Shown here: in pieces, positions 11,382-21,356 of the stretch
Numbering within the stretch: position 1 is the stretch's first letter
How the letters are laid out: each line of letters opens with the position of its first letter
DNA from: Dendrocalamus latiflorus
Taxonomy: Eukaryota; Streptophyta; Magnoliopsida; Poales; Poaceae
Reading direction: 5' to 3'
Length of the DNA stretch: 64,000 nt
NCBI GenBank assembly: GCA_017311315.1
Contig: CM029658.1
Span: 28,320,629-28,384,628 of the forward strand
The notes under the pieces: model-generated
Told to the model about the DNA's origin: nothing
Databases searched by the model: none
The model's input: only the letters and a program-made list of their open reading frames with translations
Program-made: the position numbers and the translations under genes

Positions 11382-14300
11382 TGTAACGCCCCCGTTTCCA
11401 TTGGTGCGTACGGGCATGGCATTCCGCAACTATTCACGCATGAACAGTTATGGAGTGTCGCGCAAGAGTATACCATTGCATGCTTACAACAAAAGTCCAG
11501 CATATATTTCAAATACGGAATAACATCCAGTTTTCAACAGCGGGGCGTGCAAGCCCAAAGTATATTTACATTACATAAGCTCCAAGATCCGCTTGAGCGC
11601 GGCCAAGACCTAAAGCCACGGGTCCTCGTCGAAGAAGCTATCCTCAAGGGCGTCCTTGATGGGGAAACCTTCACCTTCGTCTTGACCCTCTAAAGAGAGG
11701 ATTAAGCAAGCCGTGAGCCAAACAACCGGCTCAACAAGCCCCAAAGGGACTCTATCTTACTACATGCACGGATTAACAATGGAAGGGAGTATACTTGGTT
11801 TATTAACTTTGAGTGGATGCAGTTTTATTTGCAAACATTTTGATAAAACGGACCCAAAACTACTCCTTAAGATCTCAGGGGTTTTCATGAAGAGTTAATT
11901 AACCAACTAGTCAAGTTAAAGCATTTACAAATCTACTTAAGCTTCGCTGCTGGAATCACCCAAGTGACACAGCTCCATTAACCGGGAGCACGGCGTATTT
12001 GAATACCATTATTTTGACTCTGCAGAGTTTGCTCAGCTTTACCCAGACGATTTCTTAACTTCCGCGTCCGGGTTAAGAAAGCCAGGTCGTTTCACTGCTC
12101 AATTCTTTACATAGGCTCTACCCGGTAGAATCCACTCGGGTCTGGCACAAGAAAACAAACGTCCGCTTCGAGTGAACTCTACCGTTGTTAGGCACCCGCA
12201 GCACGGCTTGCCTAACCTTGTTACTTATCCACCTACTTCTCAACACCTGTAGAGTTTCAATCGAGTTGAGCAGCTACTAAACTAGTGTTGACAAGTCAAC
12301 TCCTGTGGTTGAGCGGTCACCATGTCATTTGCTCAGCGTAAGGGTCTAGTCCTTACATTTTTCCCTCAGGGGCCCGCAACCCCTACCAGGTCCGCGACCT
12401 TACAACCTAGGGTAAGAGGTGGGCGAAGACCGTCTCGCGGCTCCTTCCCCAACCCTTACCCTAATCTGCACGCCGACAATCACCGCCCTAGGGCACGGTG
12501 TCCCATACCACCCTGTCCTAGAGTCGGGTTTTCCAGATTCTATTGGCCCGCAGCCACAACCTTATTACTGTAAAGACTTGCATGATAATAATAACCTACA
12601 ATTATCTAGATTAACAGATAATTATTTCTAGGGTTACAAAGACATGGCTACAAATTTAACAAGGCATTTATCGGTGGTAGGTTTAACTACATAACATGTC
12701 ATTCTAAACATTTTATTTTACTTTGAACTAACATTTTAGAACTAGCTTAGTGCAAGTAGCATAATAACATAATTAAATGGCATGGGATACAACATGATCA
12801 AAGGATTTGGGACTTGCCGATAATCTGGACGATCTCGGCTAGCTCGAACGTAGAAGCACCTGGATCCTGAGACTGCACTTGAACTTCCGGGATCTCCGAA
12901 ACTAGAGCAAACACATGAAATAACATAAGTCCGGCTTGAGCCTATTCAAGCGAGGGAAAATAATCTATTAAAAAGGAGTAAAATGCATAAATCCTCAAAT
13001 GGGGAATTTTAGAAATTATCTGGGATGAATTTGGGGGAGTGGAGGTCAAAAATGGGTCAGGACTTTATTTGGAGCAAAGTGGTGAAATTTGGGAATTTTT
13101 AGAATTTTCTGTGATTTTCTAGGATTTATTTGGATTTCTCTGGATTTTGGAAATTAATAAAGCCTGGGAAAATGCTTTGAACAGTAACCGGCCCAGCTCC
13201 TTTGTTACAGTGCGGACCGCACTGTGCAGCCCGTGAGGCCGACGGCTAGCGTGGCCCACGGCGACGCGCTTCGCGCGGCCCGACAGGCCGACGCGTGGCC
13301 CGCACGCGCGCGCACGCTCGGGGCAAAGCAGGCCGGGGCTCGGCCCACTCCCGCGCGCTCACGCTGCTCGGATGAGGGACGCGCGGCCTGGGCGGACGGT
13401 CGGGATGGGCGGGGCGAAGCGGTGCGGGGAATGGATCCGACGGAGGCGAGGGGTGGGGTTTAAGGAAATCGGACGGCGGTGGGGAGATGACCATCCGACG
13501 CTCGGGGACAGACGGCACCGATTGGGGTAGATGGCCGAGATGCGGCCACGTAGCGGGGGAGGGGGTCTTCTTCCTCCTCCAGCCGCTACAGTACCCCCGG
13601 GACCGGGCTACGGTGGCGATGGTGGTCTGGGCGCACGGAGGGCCGTCGGCGGCGACCGAGGGCACCGGCGGGTGCGGCTTGACAAGGGGAATCCGTTTTG
13701 GGGCTTTGGAGGGTGAGGGGACCAACGGAGAGTGCGGGAGGCAGATGGGGGAGGTCTGGCTTCCTAGTGGTGAAGGGGGCTACCAGTGCCAAATGGGCCC
13801 AATCGGCGGCGGCTACACCGACAGGGGAGTGGGAGGCTCACTTTGGCGGCGGAGGTGGGAGCTGCGAAGTCTCAAGGAGAGCTGGCCACGGGGAGGGTGC
13901 GGCGGCCGGAAGGGAGTTTCGTTGCCGGGGCACCTCGGGGTTCCACCTGGCCAGGCGAGCATACCAACGTGTTCAAGAGGTAGTAGGGAGCTCTGGACAA
14001 ATGTAATCGAAGAATGGGAACGGGGTGGGGAAAATCGACTCACGGGTGTCGCCGGCGCAGAGGAGAGCAGAGACAGAGGTCCGGGCGAAGGGGTTCCAAT
14101 CGGCGGCTCAGGGAGGTCCTCTGGAGTGGAGGGAGGCGATTGAGGGTGGTGGAAGAGCTTGGGGAGCAAGGGATCGTGCGGAGCCGGTTGGGGGGGGGGG
14201 GTTTAACCTCGGCGGATGGGAGGGGATCCGAGGGAGAGGGGATGGGCAAAGGCGCCGATGGTCAAGGGAGGGGACAGGGAGGTCAAGACGACACCTTGGC

Positions 14301-14812
14301 GCGGAAGGAAGACGGTGCTGGCTCTGCACAGGAGTAAAGGCGAGGCGACGGGAGCAGGTGAGCTTCGGGCACGGGCGATGGCGTCCGCGCGCGGGAGGGA
14401 GAAGGAGCGGTGACTGGCGAGTGGGACCAGAGCAGACGCGGGGCGACGCGTGGCGCGGGCGGTGGCTTCCTTCGGACCGAAGGGCTGCGGGGTGGCGCGG
14501 GCGCGAAGAAAACCGGGGGGTGGAGGGAGCAGAGGCGGTGCGGGAGCGGGCGCAGGCGCCAGCGTGCACGCGTGCGCAAGGGTGGAGGCGGGGAGGAGTG
14601 AAGGCGCCAGCGGGGAGGGAAATGGAGGGAGGCGCCGAAGGAGAAGGAAAGTGGAAAAGGGGTAGGGCGCCAAGGAGAAGGGGAAAACGGAATCGCCAAA
14701 AGAGGAAGGCGCATTCTTGGGAAACTTTCCAAAAAGGGAAAGTTGACAAAAACACTCAAAAATCCAGGAAAAAACAATGAAAAATTTTGGTTTGAAATTT
14801 TGGGGCTTTTCA
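11382..14812 (-). repeat. Full-length 5' LTR of the gypsy element (3,431 bp)
   Basis: It starts at TGTAACGCCC on the plus strand and ends at CTTTTCA, immediately before the CACTC target duplication. The part from 13,354 outwards has no partner in the left LTR because that copy is truncated. The 13,200-14,700 portion is very GC-rich and gives long open frames on both strands, which are compositional artefacts. Confidence 0.85.
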
Positions 14813-15125
14813 CACTCCCAATGGATCCTACATTAGCAATGTCTATGGCATTAATTAGCCTGCTAAGTAGGATTGGTGCTGAGATGAAGAGAGAATTAAA
14901 AGAGAGGGAAGCAGTCTCTTAGGCAAGACACTGAATGGGCAATAAAAACTTGCATTGGGAGGAGATTATTGCCTATCTACAAAAATTATAGTGTCTATTG
15001 TAGTGTCTACCATAATTGAGAGAGGGACGTATTTATTGTTTGGGTTCATTGGTGGAAACTATACATTAGGATTGTAGTGTCTGTTGTAGACTTGTAGTGT
15101 GCAATGTCTACCACTGGGAATACCC
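14813..15125. mobile_element. Tourist-like (PIF/Harbinger) MITE, split by the gypsy element
   Basis: Joining 6,373-6,380 to 14,818 onwards restores a terminus GGGCACTCCCAATGG. The other terminus at 15,111-15,125 reads CCACTGGGAATACCC, its inverted repeat with three mismatches. TTA flanks both ends (6,370-6,372 and 15,126-15,128), the target duplication of PIF/Harbinger elements. Total length was about 316 bp and it encodes nothing. The gypsy element landed eight bases inside its left end. Confidence 0.75.
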
Positions 15126-15639
15126 TTATAGCCTACTGAATCAATTTAACCACCAATTAATACCTTTTTTGGTACCACCAATTTACTATTGTTTGGTAAG
15201 AAGTAATCATTTGTTGGAGAGTGCAAGCATTTTTTCTTCCACAACTCTTCATGATATCTTCTGCGCTCGGCAAAAAAAAAAAAAAAACTGGGCTTTATTT
15301 GCCATATCATTATTCAGTCTTGACCGAGTAGCAATTCAGTATTCTTATATATGAGGTCAAAAATGAATGCAGCAAAAAAATTTTTGTAAAACATACATTC
15401 TATTTCACTCTTGACAGAGGATCATTTTTACTTCCAAGGTTTTAGTCATCACCTAGAACTCCATTCTTAATGAGAAATCTTTGTATGTCAGCATATGTTC
15501 AAACAAGATTTTTTTTTAATTTCAGCAGGCAAATGAGGCTATAATACATCATGGTTGATTTCATGCTCGTAATGAGCCTCTCCGGCATCATGCGCAGATT
15601 AAACTTGATAGCTGCTCATCTAAGTTTATTGCCTGCATG
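15126..15639. other. Unassigned AT-rich stretch
   Basis: No gene visible. There is a 16-base A tract near 15,271-15,286. Confidence 0.4.
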
Positions 15640-18620
15640 CTAACCAGAATTCATCAGTCAACTCGAGACAAATGTATTGACTGTTTTTTTGATACAAAAT
15701 TACCCTGGACATAGAACGAATAGTTTGACCCTCACAAGATCACACTTCTGGTTCTGGAGGCTACATAAACTGCGAGTCTCTTACTCTCTTTTACTGAGGA
15801 TCTCATTTAGGCATTGTCACTACAGACAACATCATCGTCTGAATCAAAAGTGAACTAATTATTGGCGAGAGACATGCAGGGAAACAATACAATAAGTGCT
15901 CTTTGTTCAACTCATTTTTTGTACTTAAGTGTCTCAAATTTCATATCTGAAAAATGCTATGAAGCATGGCACGCACAGCAAATTCAATCCATAAGTATGG
16001 TAGCTGTGTCCTTTTTCGAATTGCATGTATATATTTTTTTGCAATAGCTGAACCGTATGGGGGTCTAGCGTGATCTACTTACTCGCCGTACAACAGAGTT
16101 GCATTTTCCTAAAAAGAAACATATCATCATTATCAATTTTTCTATACATCAATTAATGTAGAATCGATGGTTGAAGTAAGGTTACCTTGTTTTGGAAAGG
16201 ATTACATAGCATCAAGAGATCGATGGTTCTGGATTGGAGGATATTTTGGAGTTGGTTCTGGATCTGATATAAAATTTTGGGATGATTTGTGAGCAACAGG
16301 AGAATATGGTAGCGGAGGTATGCAGGGACAGACAGTGTAACCTTACTTTTTGAAGAACTTTTGGTCCATTTGAAATTGCAGAATGGGATCAGTTGATACA
16401 AATTTGTTCTCAGGTTTGAGTTGAATGATGAGAGAGATGAGCTGTTGTGGGATCTTGAGAGAAATAAAAAGTTTTCAATTAAGTCCATGTATAAAGCGTT
16501 AACTTTTACAGGTGTGAGAGATGTCAGGATGATGGATATCTGGATAGCTCCAATCCCACTAAAAATTAAGCACCTCTTGTGGTTGGTGGCTAAAGACAGA
16601 ATTCAATCGGCAGAGCAGTTGGCTAAAAGAAACTGGAATGGAAACAAATATTGTAAGTTGTGTGGAACAGAGGAAACTACTGACCATATAATGTTTCAGT
16701 GTTATCCGGCACAGTTTGTTTGGACTGTGATGAGAGAGAGTTTTTGATGGCGTACTAACCCGGCTACTTTGGAGCAATTTTTGTCAGAGGTTGCAGGAAA
16801 TGCTGGAAGAAAGAAGAACAAGTAAAAAATGGTCCATTTGGGGCAGTATACTGTTGGGATCATTGGCTAAATAGGAATGACATGGTGTTATAATAGTAAG
16901 TTTCTTTCTTCATCAGAGGTGCTAATCTACAAGATTAATTCCTTTCTTCGCCACTGGTAGATGCTGGCGCAGGCGGAGATCAAGCAAGAGGTGGCTCAAG
17001 CAAGTTCAGACATCTTGGCTAAGGTCCGAGCGTTCCAGGAATTGGCTGAGTTAATAATAGATGGCTACATGGGATGTTATTCTGTTTTTGTGGAGAAGTC
17101 TCTGTTTAGAGTTGATTAAATATGCTGGCTTAAAATTTGTGAGTGTTATGTACTTTTGAACAAGGGCATCTTAGTCCTCTTTTTCAGTTTTTCTAGATGT
17201 GTGTTGAGTGTTGTGGCCATCAGCCACAGTCGAAAAGAGTTTCTTAATCCTCTTTTTCTAGACGTGTGTTGAGTGTTGTGGTCATCGGCCATGGTTTTAA
17301 AGAACCACCCAATAGGCTGATATCTACAATGGGTTGATGTCTACCTTAACTAGCTTCCTTTGATCTCTTTTTTTATTACAGTTGGTTAGGCTGTTGCTCT
17401 TGTATTGCGTATCTTTTGTCCGTCTGTATCTCCTTTTCTGTATCTTCCTTATAATTTATAATACAGTTCATTATACATAGCAAGCAACAAGCAATGACAG
17501 AACTTCTGTACATCGCCATAAAGACGACTACAAAAAAGGTAGTGATGACGAAAAAAAGAAGGATACGTTCACCGGAGATGAGTTATATACGGGCATGCGG
17601 TGAACTATTTGCATGGACAGCCACATATAGTGGGCAAGAGTATCAGGACTTGACGAGAGAGACCACACCACCACCAGACCAAATAGCTCAGGGCGGGAAG
17701 AATGATAGCCAGTAAATTCAGGATAACGACATACCTTTGGTCCATCAAGATAGTAGGACTGGGAGGTACCAGGAACTCACTTGCAATAATGTCATTACTT
17801 CACTTCTGAAGACCAAAGTAAGACCTCGATCCAGATGACAGACGAGTAAGTTCTATGTGGTATTTGTTGTTTTTGGCCCTGTTCTTTTGTGCTTATTGTT
17901 ATGGTTTCCTCTCAATAAACAAATGAGTTGATTTCTTTTTCGTCATTTCGAAACAGCTTATCAGCATTCGGTTTGTTCGCACAATCGCCTTTGTTAGAAC
18001 CAAAAGTCATTAACCGGAGCTGTCCTCAGGTGCTTAGCTGATATCGTGCATGGCTGACCAAACTGCCAGCCATACAATTCTTCCTTCTTAATATGTCATG
18101 CTAATTGACGTGAAATGTCTCTCTAGTCTGTACTACTTGATTAAGGCGAGGATAAAAAATATAAGTAGAATGCTATATGTCCATGGGCTCGTTGCACATG
18201 GGGCCTGGGCATTGAGCAAATTCTGTCCCTGGGGTGAGCGCACTAGCACGAAAGCCGTTGCACCATGTTCTTGCATTCTCAAACTAGTCACTTAACTTTT
18301 CTCAAAAGCAGTGGCAATAACCTACATTGCAACACTTATGAAACTGCTAAACTATATGCTGCATTGTAGGCTTGTAGCTAAACTATGCATGAAAAACTTG
18401 GGCATCAGGTGTGTCGTCGTTGCCCCGGCGGAGGAGACATGGCAGTTCTCTGTTGACCTTGAGACTTGGAGGCGGCGGAATGCAAGTACAAGACGAACAA
18501 GTACGGGAGTATGGCTTATCCATGTGAGCTGCCATGGCCACCTGCGTTGCTCGCCTGCATAGTGCGTTGTACAAGACTACAAGAGGGCGGCTTTCTAATG
18601 GCATGTTTCATGTTGAAATA
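15640..18620 (+). repeat. Segmentally duplicated block, copy A
   Basis: Aligns with 40,885-41,758 and 50,381-51,590. Copy B carries the complete CACTA element, while copy A preserves the empty site around 16,487. About 950 bp of copy A (roughly 16,500-17,450) is absent from B, and A lacks about 60 bp present in B near 41,500. The shared short frame starting ATGACAGAAC (17,494 and 50,438) is not conserved in reading frame between the copies, so it is not supported as a gene. Confidence 0.8.
16150..17150 (+). pseudogene. LINE ORF2 relic with zf-RVT domain
   Basis: The frame at 16,421-16,747 encodes the zinc-binding domain found at the end of plant LINE reverse transcriptases: FSIKSMYKAL, IWIAPIPLKIKHLLWL, RIQSAEQL, then CKLCGTEETTDHIMFQC with its paired cysteines and histidine. 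Upstream, in broken frames, GSGSDIKFWDD matches the segment just before that domain. Further downstream the sequence is decayed. Such elements copy themselves by target-primed reverse transcription; this piece is dead. A partial second copy lies at 41,398-41,758. Confidence 0.75.
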
Positions 18621-18693
18621 TATATAAATTTTTTGAATCATATCACAAAATATGTGGCACAGATAGGCATTAACACGAGATGCAAGCTAAATT

Positions 18694-19179
18694 TCTATTA
18701 ATATAAAAAGAGAGTTTACCCATTCACCACCACTTCTCTTCGCCCTTACTAAGAATGAGATGTGACCTATCACGGATAGTGTAGACTAGGCATGTTAACT
18801 ATTTCTTTCATGAAATTTTTTAAGGTCTACTTCAAACATAGGAGTGCCGTAAGAAATAGTTTAAATATTCTTGTAGAAATTAGTTATATAAAAGAAGTCT
18901 TAGTTTTAACACTTTATTGAGAAAACAAATTTACATAGCATAAAACATAAGATAAATCTATAACCTCATGTTTGATTATATGTATTACTTTTTTTAACAG
19001 CGTCCAGGACTCCAGGCCTCGCCTCCCCGCAACGGTTCATGCAAAAACTGCGGATACAGATTTAAAAACTTTTAGCATATTTATGTGTATGTTTTAAAAA
19101 TTTTTACCACCCATGAGTTTCAGAACATATAGTATAATCAATTTTAAAAGTCCATAGCAACGCACATGCATTTAGCTAG
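18694..19179 (+). mobile_element. Small non-autonomous Helitron
   Basis: The 5' end begins TCTATTAATATAAAAAG and the 3' end is GCAACGCACATGCATTTAG followed by CTAG and then T. This matches the grass Helitron pattern of TC at the start, a GC-rich hairpin near the end and CTAG followed by a host T. The hairpin is partly decayed. The base before TC is T rather than the expected A. It is 486 bp and encodes nothing. Confidence 0.5.
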
Positions 19180-19486
19180 TGAAGGATATGATTTATAAAT
19201 GATGAATCCCTAACTTGGAAGTTTGTCAATCCCGTATAAAAAAACTCATATATAAAGACACTGTCCTATTCACACAAAATCGTCTCACCAAACATTTTTT
19301 AACCTTTTTCATACAAAGAAATCTCACCAGACTACTGCCATCTCTACATGCAGCATTTACTTTATGGCATATTCGAAGGTCCTGAACCTATCTCTTCTCT
19401 CAAGTAGCATTGTAGAAGAACTGACAATGATTTTAGAATAAAAGCTGGTTAGAGACAGAGGAGGCAAGATGATGCATACCCTCTAG

Positions 19487-19793
19487 CTTCATGGCCTATG
19501 ATCCTAGGGAAAACCGGAATTTGCCCCAGTACGAATTCAAGTAGAATCACACAAAGTTAGCCACTGTTCTATGCACATCTGCATCACCATTTCCCAATCA
19601 AAAACCATAAAACTATGAGAAAATTATAAGATGTGGAACTGTGCACACATTAGCTTCCCAGAAGTAGACATCGGTGTGGCAGAGAGCAGTGCAAAGGATC
19701 TTGATGCGCACCTCCATAGCTTGCAGCAGCGCCACCTCCACCTTCTCGATCGACAGTGGCTTCCCGGCCTCCCATGCCACCACGGCTGCAAAC
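19487..19793 (-). pseudogene. ADH: Alcohol dehydrogenase fragment, copy B (exons 2 and 3)
   Basis: On the minus strand an acceptor CAG at about 19,794 precedes exon 2 (about 19,654-19,793), which reads VVAWEAGKPLSIEKVEV then ILCTALCHTDVYFWEA. This is the N-terminal part of class-P plant alcohol dehydrogenase and includes the zinc-ligand cysteine in LCHTD. Exon 3 (about 19,487-19,533) reads GQIPVFPRIIGHEARG before GTATGC. The enzyme reduces acetaldehyde to ethanol in hypoxic cells. Here only two of about ten exons are present, there is no start, and exon 2 ends AAT|GT instead of the usual AAG|GT. It looks like a tandem partial duplicate of the copy at 20,107-20,649. Confidence 0.75.
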
Positions 19794-20106
19794 ACGGATC
19801 CAAGAACCAAACTGAGTAGCCCTTACATCAATTTCTGAGTTTCTTTACACAAAGATTAATTGCTCTTGCCAATGCCTAGAAATCCCCACAAATTTTTCAC
19901 AGGAGCGCAGAGCTTACTCTTTTCTGTTCATTTTGTCAAGAGTAAAAATGGTATAAACAACTCTTATAACAGGGTACAATTGGAACTGCGACAATAAAGT
20001 TATCTCTAATTGACTTTGCATTTGTGAGCATAAATACATGCCCATCAGTAGTATTGGGTGGCAAGTTCAGGCAAAAAAATGACGAAAGAAATAGCACCAG
20101 CCCTCC

Positions 20107-20649
20107 AGCTTCATGGCCTAAGATCCTAGGGAAAACTGGAGTTTGCCCCTGCACGAATTCAAGTAAAATCACACAAAGTTAGCCACTGATCTATGCATGT
20201 CTGCATCACCATTTCCCAATCAAAAAACATAAAATTATGAGAAAATTATAAGATGTGGAACTGTGCACACCTTGGCCTCCTAGAAGTACGCATCGGTGTG
20301 GTAGAGAGCAGTGTAGAGGATCTTGACGCACAACTCCATGGCCTGCGGCTGCGGCACCTCTGCCTCCTTAATCGACAGCGGCTTCCCGGCCTTCCATGCC
20401 ACCACGGCTGTAAGCACGGATCTAAGAACAAAACCGATTAGCCTTTATTCGCATCAATTTCTGGGTTTCTTTACACAAAGGTTAAATTTTGAGGAACTAA
20501 TTTTTAGAGGTTTTGATGAACTATTCTTAGAACAACTGGAAATATCCAAAGATTGTTCGAAAAAGAAGATGAAGAAGAAATAGGGTTCAAGAAACTGTAG
20601 AGACAGCGAGCAAACCTTTACACTTGATCACCTTCCCGGTGGTCGCCAT
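20107..20649 (-). pseudogene. ADH: Alcohol dehydrogenase fragment, copy A (exons 1 to 3)
   Basis: Exon 1 is 20,649-20,616 on the minus strand: ATG at 20,649-20,647, MATTGKVIKCK, then a GT donor at the position known for plant Adh1. Exon 2 (about 20,275-20,423) reads VVAWKAGKPLSIKEAEV then ILYTALYHTDAYF, followed by TAG where intact genes have tryptophan. The zinc-ligand cysteine of LCHTD is tyrosine here. Exon 3 (about 20,107-20,153) reads GQTPVFPRILGHEAGG. Exons 4 onward are absent. The segment keeps introns, so it was copied from genomic DNA rather than cDNA. The HTDxYFWEAKGQTPVFPR stretch distinguishes it from class III (GSH-dependent) enzymes. Confidence 0.8.
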
Positions 20650-20699
20650 TCCTATCCCACCACAAGAACAGATCGATCACTCCAGAGAGCTAAAAAAGT

Positions 20700-20843
20700 G
20701 ACCTTTTTGCTGTCACGATCACGGTCGGTCTTGCGGATTTCCACGGTGGTGTTGAAGTGACGGCGCCGCCCCTCATCCGTGTCCACCGACGCCTTGTAGC
20801 CCTTATGGCGGATCTTCACCCGTTCGTTCGACCGATGAGACAT
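20700..20843 (-). pseudogene. Importin-alpha IBB domain fragment
   Basis: From ATG at 20,843 the minus strand encodes MSHRSNERVKIRHKGYKASV then DTDEGRRR and TTVEIRKTDRDRDSKK. This matches the start of plant importin-alpha: MS.R..ER...R..YK..VD..EGRRR, then N..VEIRK. That part is the importin-beta-binding domain, a basic segment that couples nuclear-import cargo receptors to importin-beta. The match stops near 20,700 and the frame ends at a TAG near 20,652, just before the alcohol dehydrogenase start. No armadillo repeats follow. Together with the ADH exons it forms an artificial two-gene chimera, as made by gene-capturing transposons. Confidence 0.7.
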
Positions 20844-21356
20844 CCTCGCCTTGCCTCCATTGCCTCCCCAAACCCTAGAGAAAGGGAAGCCAGAGAAGAA
20901 GATGATGGTGGCTGCTGGATCCGATGACGCCGCACTTGGTGACGGCGTAGGGAATGGGAGAAGGTGTCGGAGAGCGGAGACGTCGAGGAGGGAACAAGCG
21001 GCAAAAGTGAGGAAGGAGTCAGATGATGGGGAGGGAATGGGGAGGAGGAGAAGTGGGGCGAGGGGGAGGAGGCAGTGGAGAGCAGATGCAGTGGGGAGGG
21101 GGAAGCGGGAAGATGGGAGAGGAGGCGGTGGGCGGATGCGGTGGGGGAGGTGGCGACGAGGGGATGCAGCGGTGAGAGTTGAGGAGAGGATGGACAGTTT
21201 GTGGGCGTAGTAGGGAGCGGTTTGGAAAGCGACAGTTTGAAAGAAGCCATGTATATTTGATTGGATGGCTGCAGAGGGCTAAGGGAGAACGCACCAATGA
21301 CTACCAACTCACATTTTTAAGTAGTAGAGATAATCTATTAGACCCTATAATATTGT

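Larger units (their letters stand above)
6381..14812 (-). mobile_element. Ty3/gypsy retrotransposon, internally deleted
   Basis: The element lies on the minus strand. Its 5' LTR is on the right (11,382-14,812) and its truncated 3' LTR on the left (6,381-8,361). On the minus strand the full LTR starts TGAAAAGCCCC and ends GGGGGCGTTACA. A perfect 5-bp target duplication, CACTC, flanks it at 6,376-6,380 and 14,813-14,817. Inside are a primer site, a gag with one nonsense codon, a decayed protease region and part of reverse transcriptase. RNase H, integrase, the polypurine tract and the first 1.4 kb of the 3' LTR are deleted. Gag resembles the Tekay/Del chromovirus type, which is tentative. The element cannot move on its own. 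Confidence 0.9.
19180..21330 (-). mobile_element. Putative gene-capturing Helitron (5' end defined)
   Basis: The minus strand starting at 21,330 reads TCTCTACTACTTAAAAATG, preceded by A. This is the form of a grass Helitron 5' terminus at an A|T insertion point. Behind it lie a GC-rich leader (20,850-21,210), the importin-alpha fragment and the two alcohol dehydrogenase fragments, all in one orientation. A matching CTAG 3' end on the minus strand was not found, so the left limit given is only the inner edge of the neighbouring small Helitron. A Pack-MULE is the main alternative. Confidence 0.4.

Noticed and set aside
13246..14813. Several overlapping long open frames on both strands
   Set aside because: They lie in a GC-rich part of the gypsy LTR, have low-complexity Arg/Gly/Pro composition and no recognisable domain.
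17494..17715. 73-codon frame as a small gene
   Set aside because: The paralogue near 50,438 has indels that break the frame, and composition is not protein-like.
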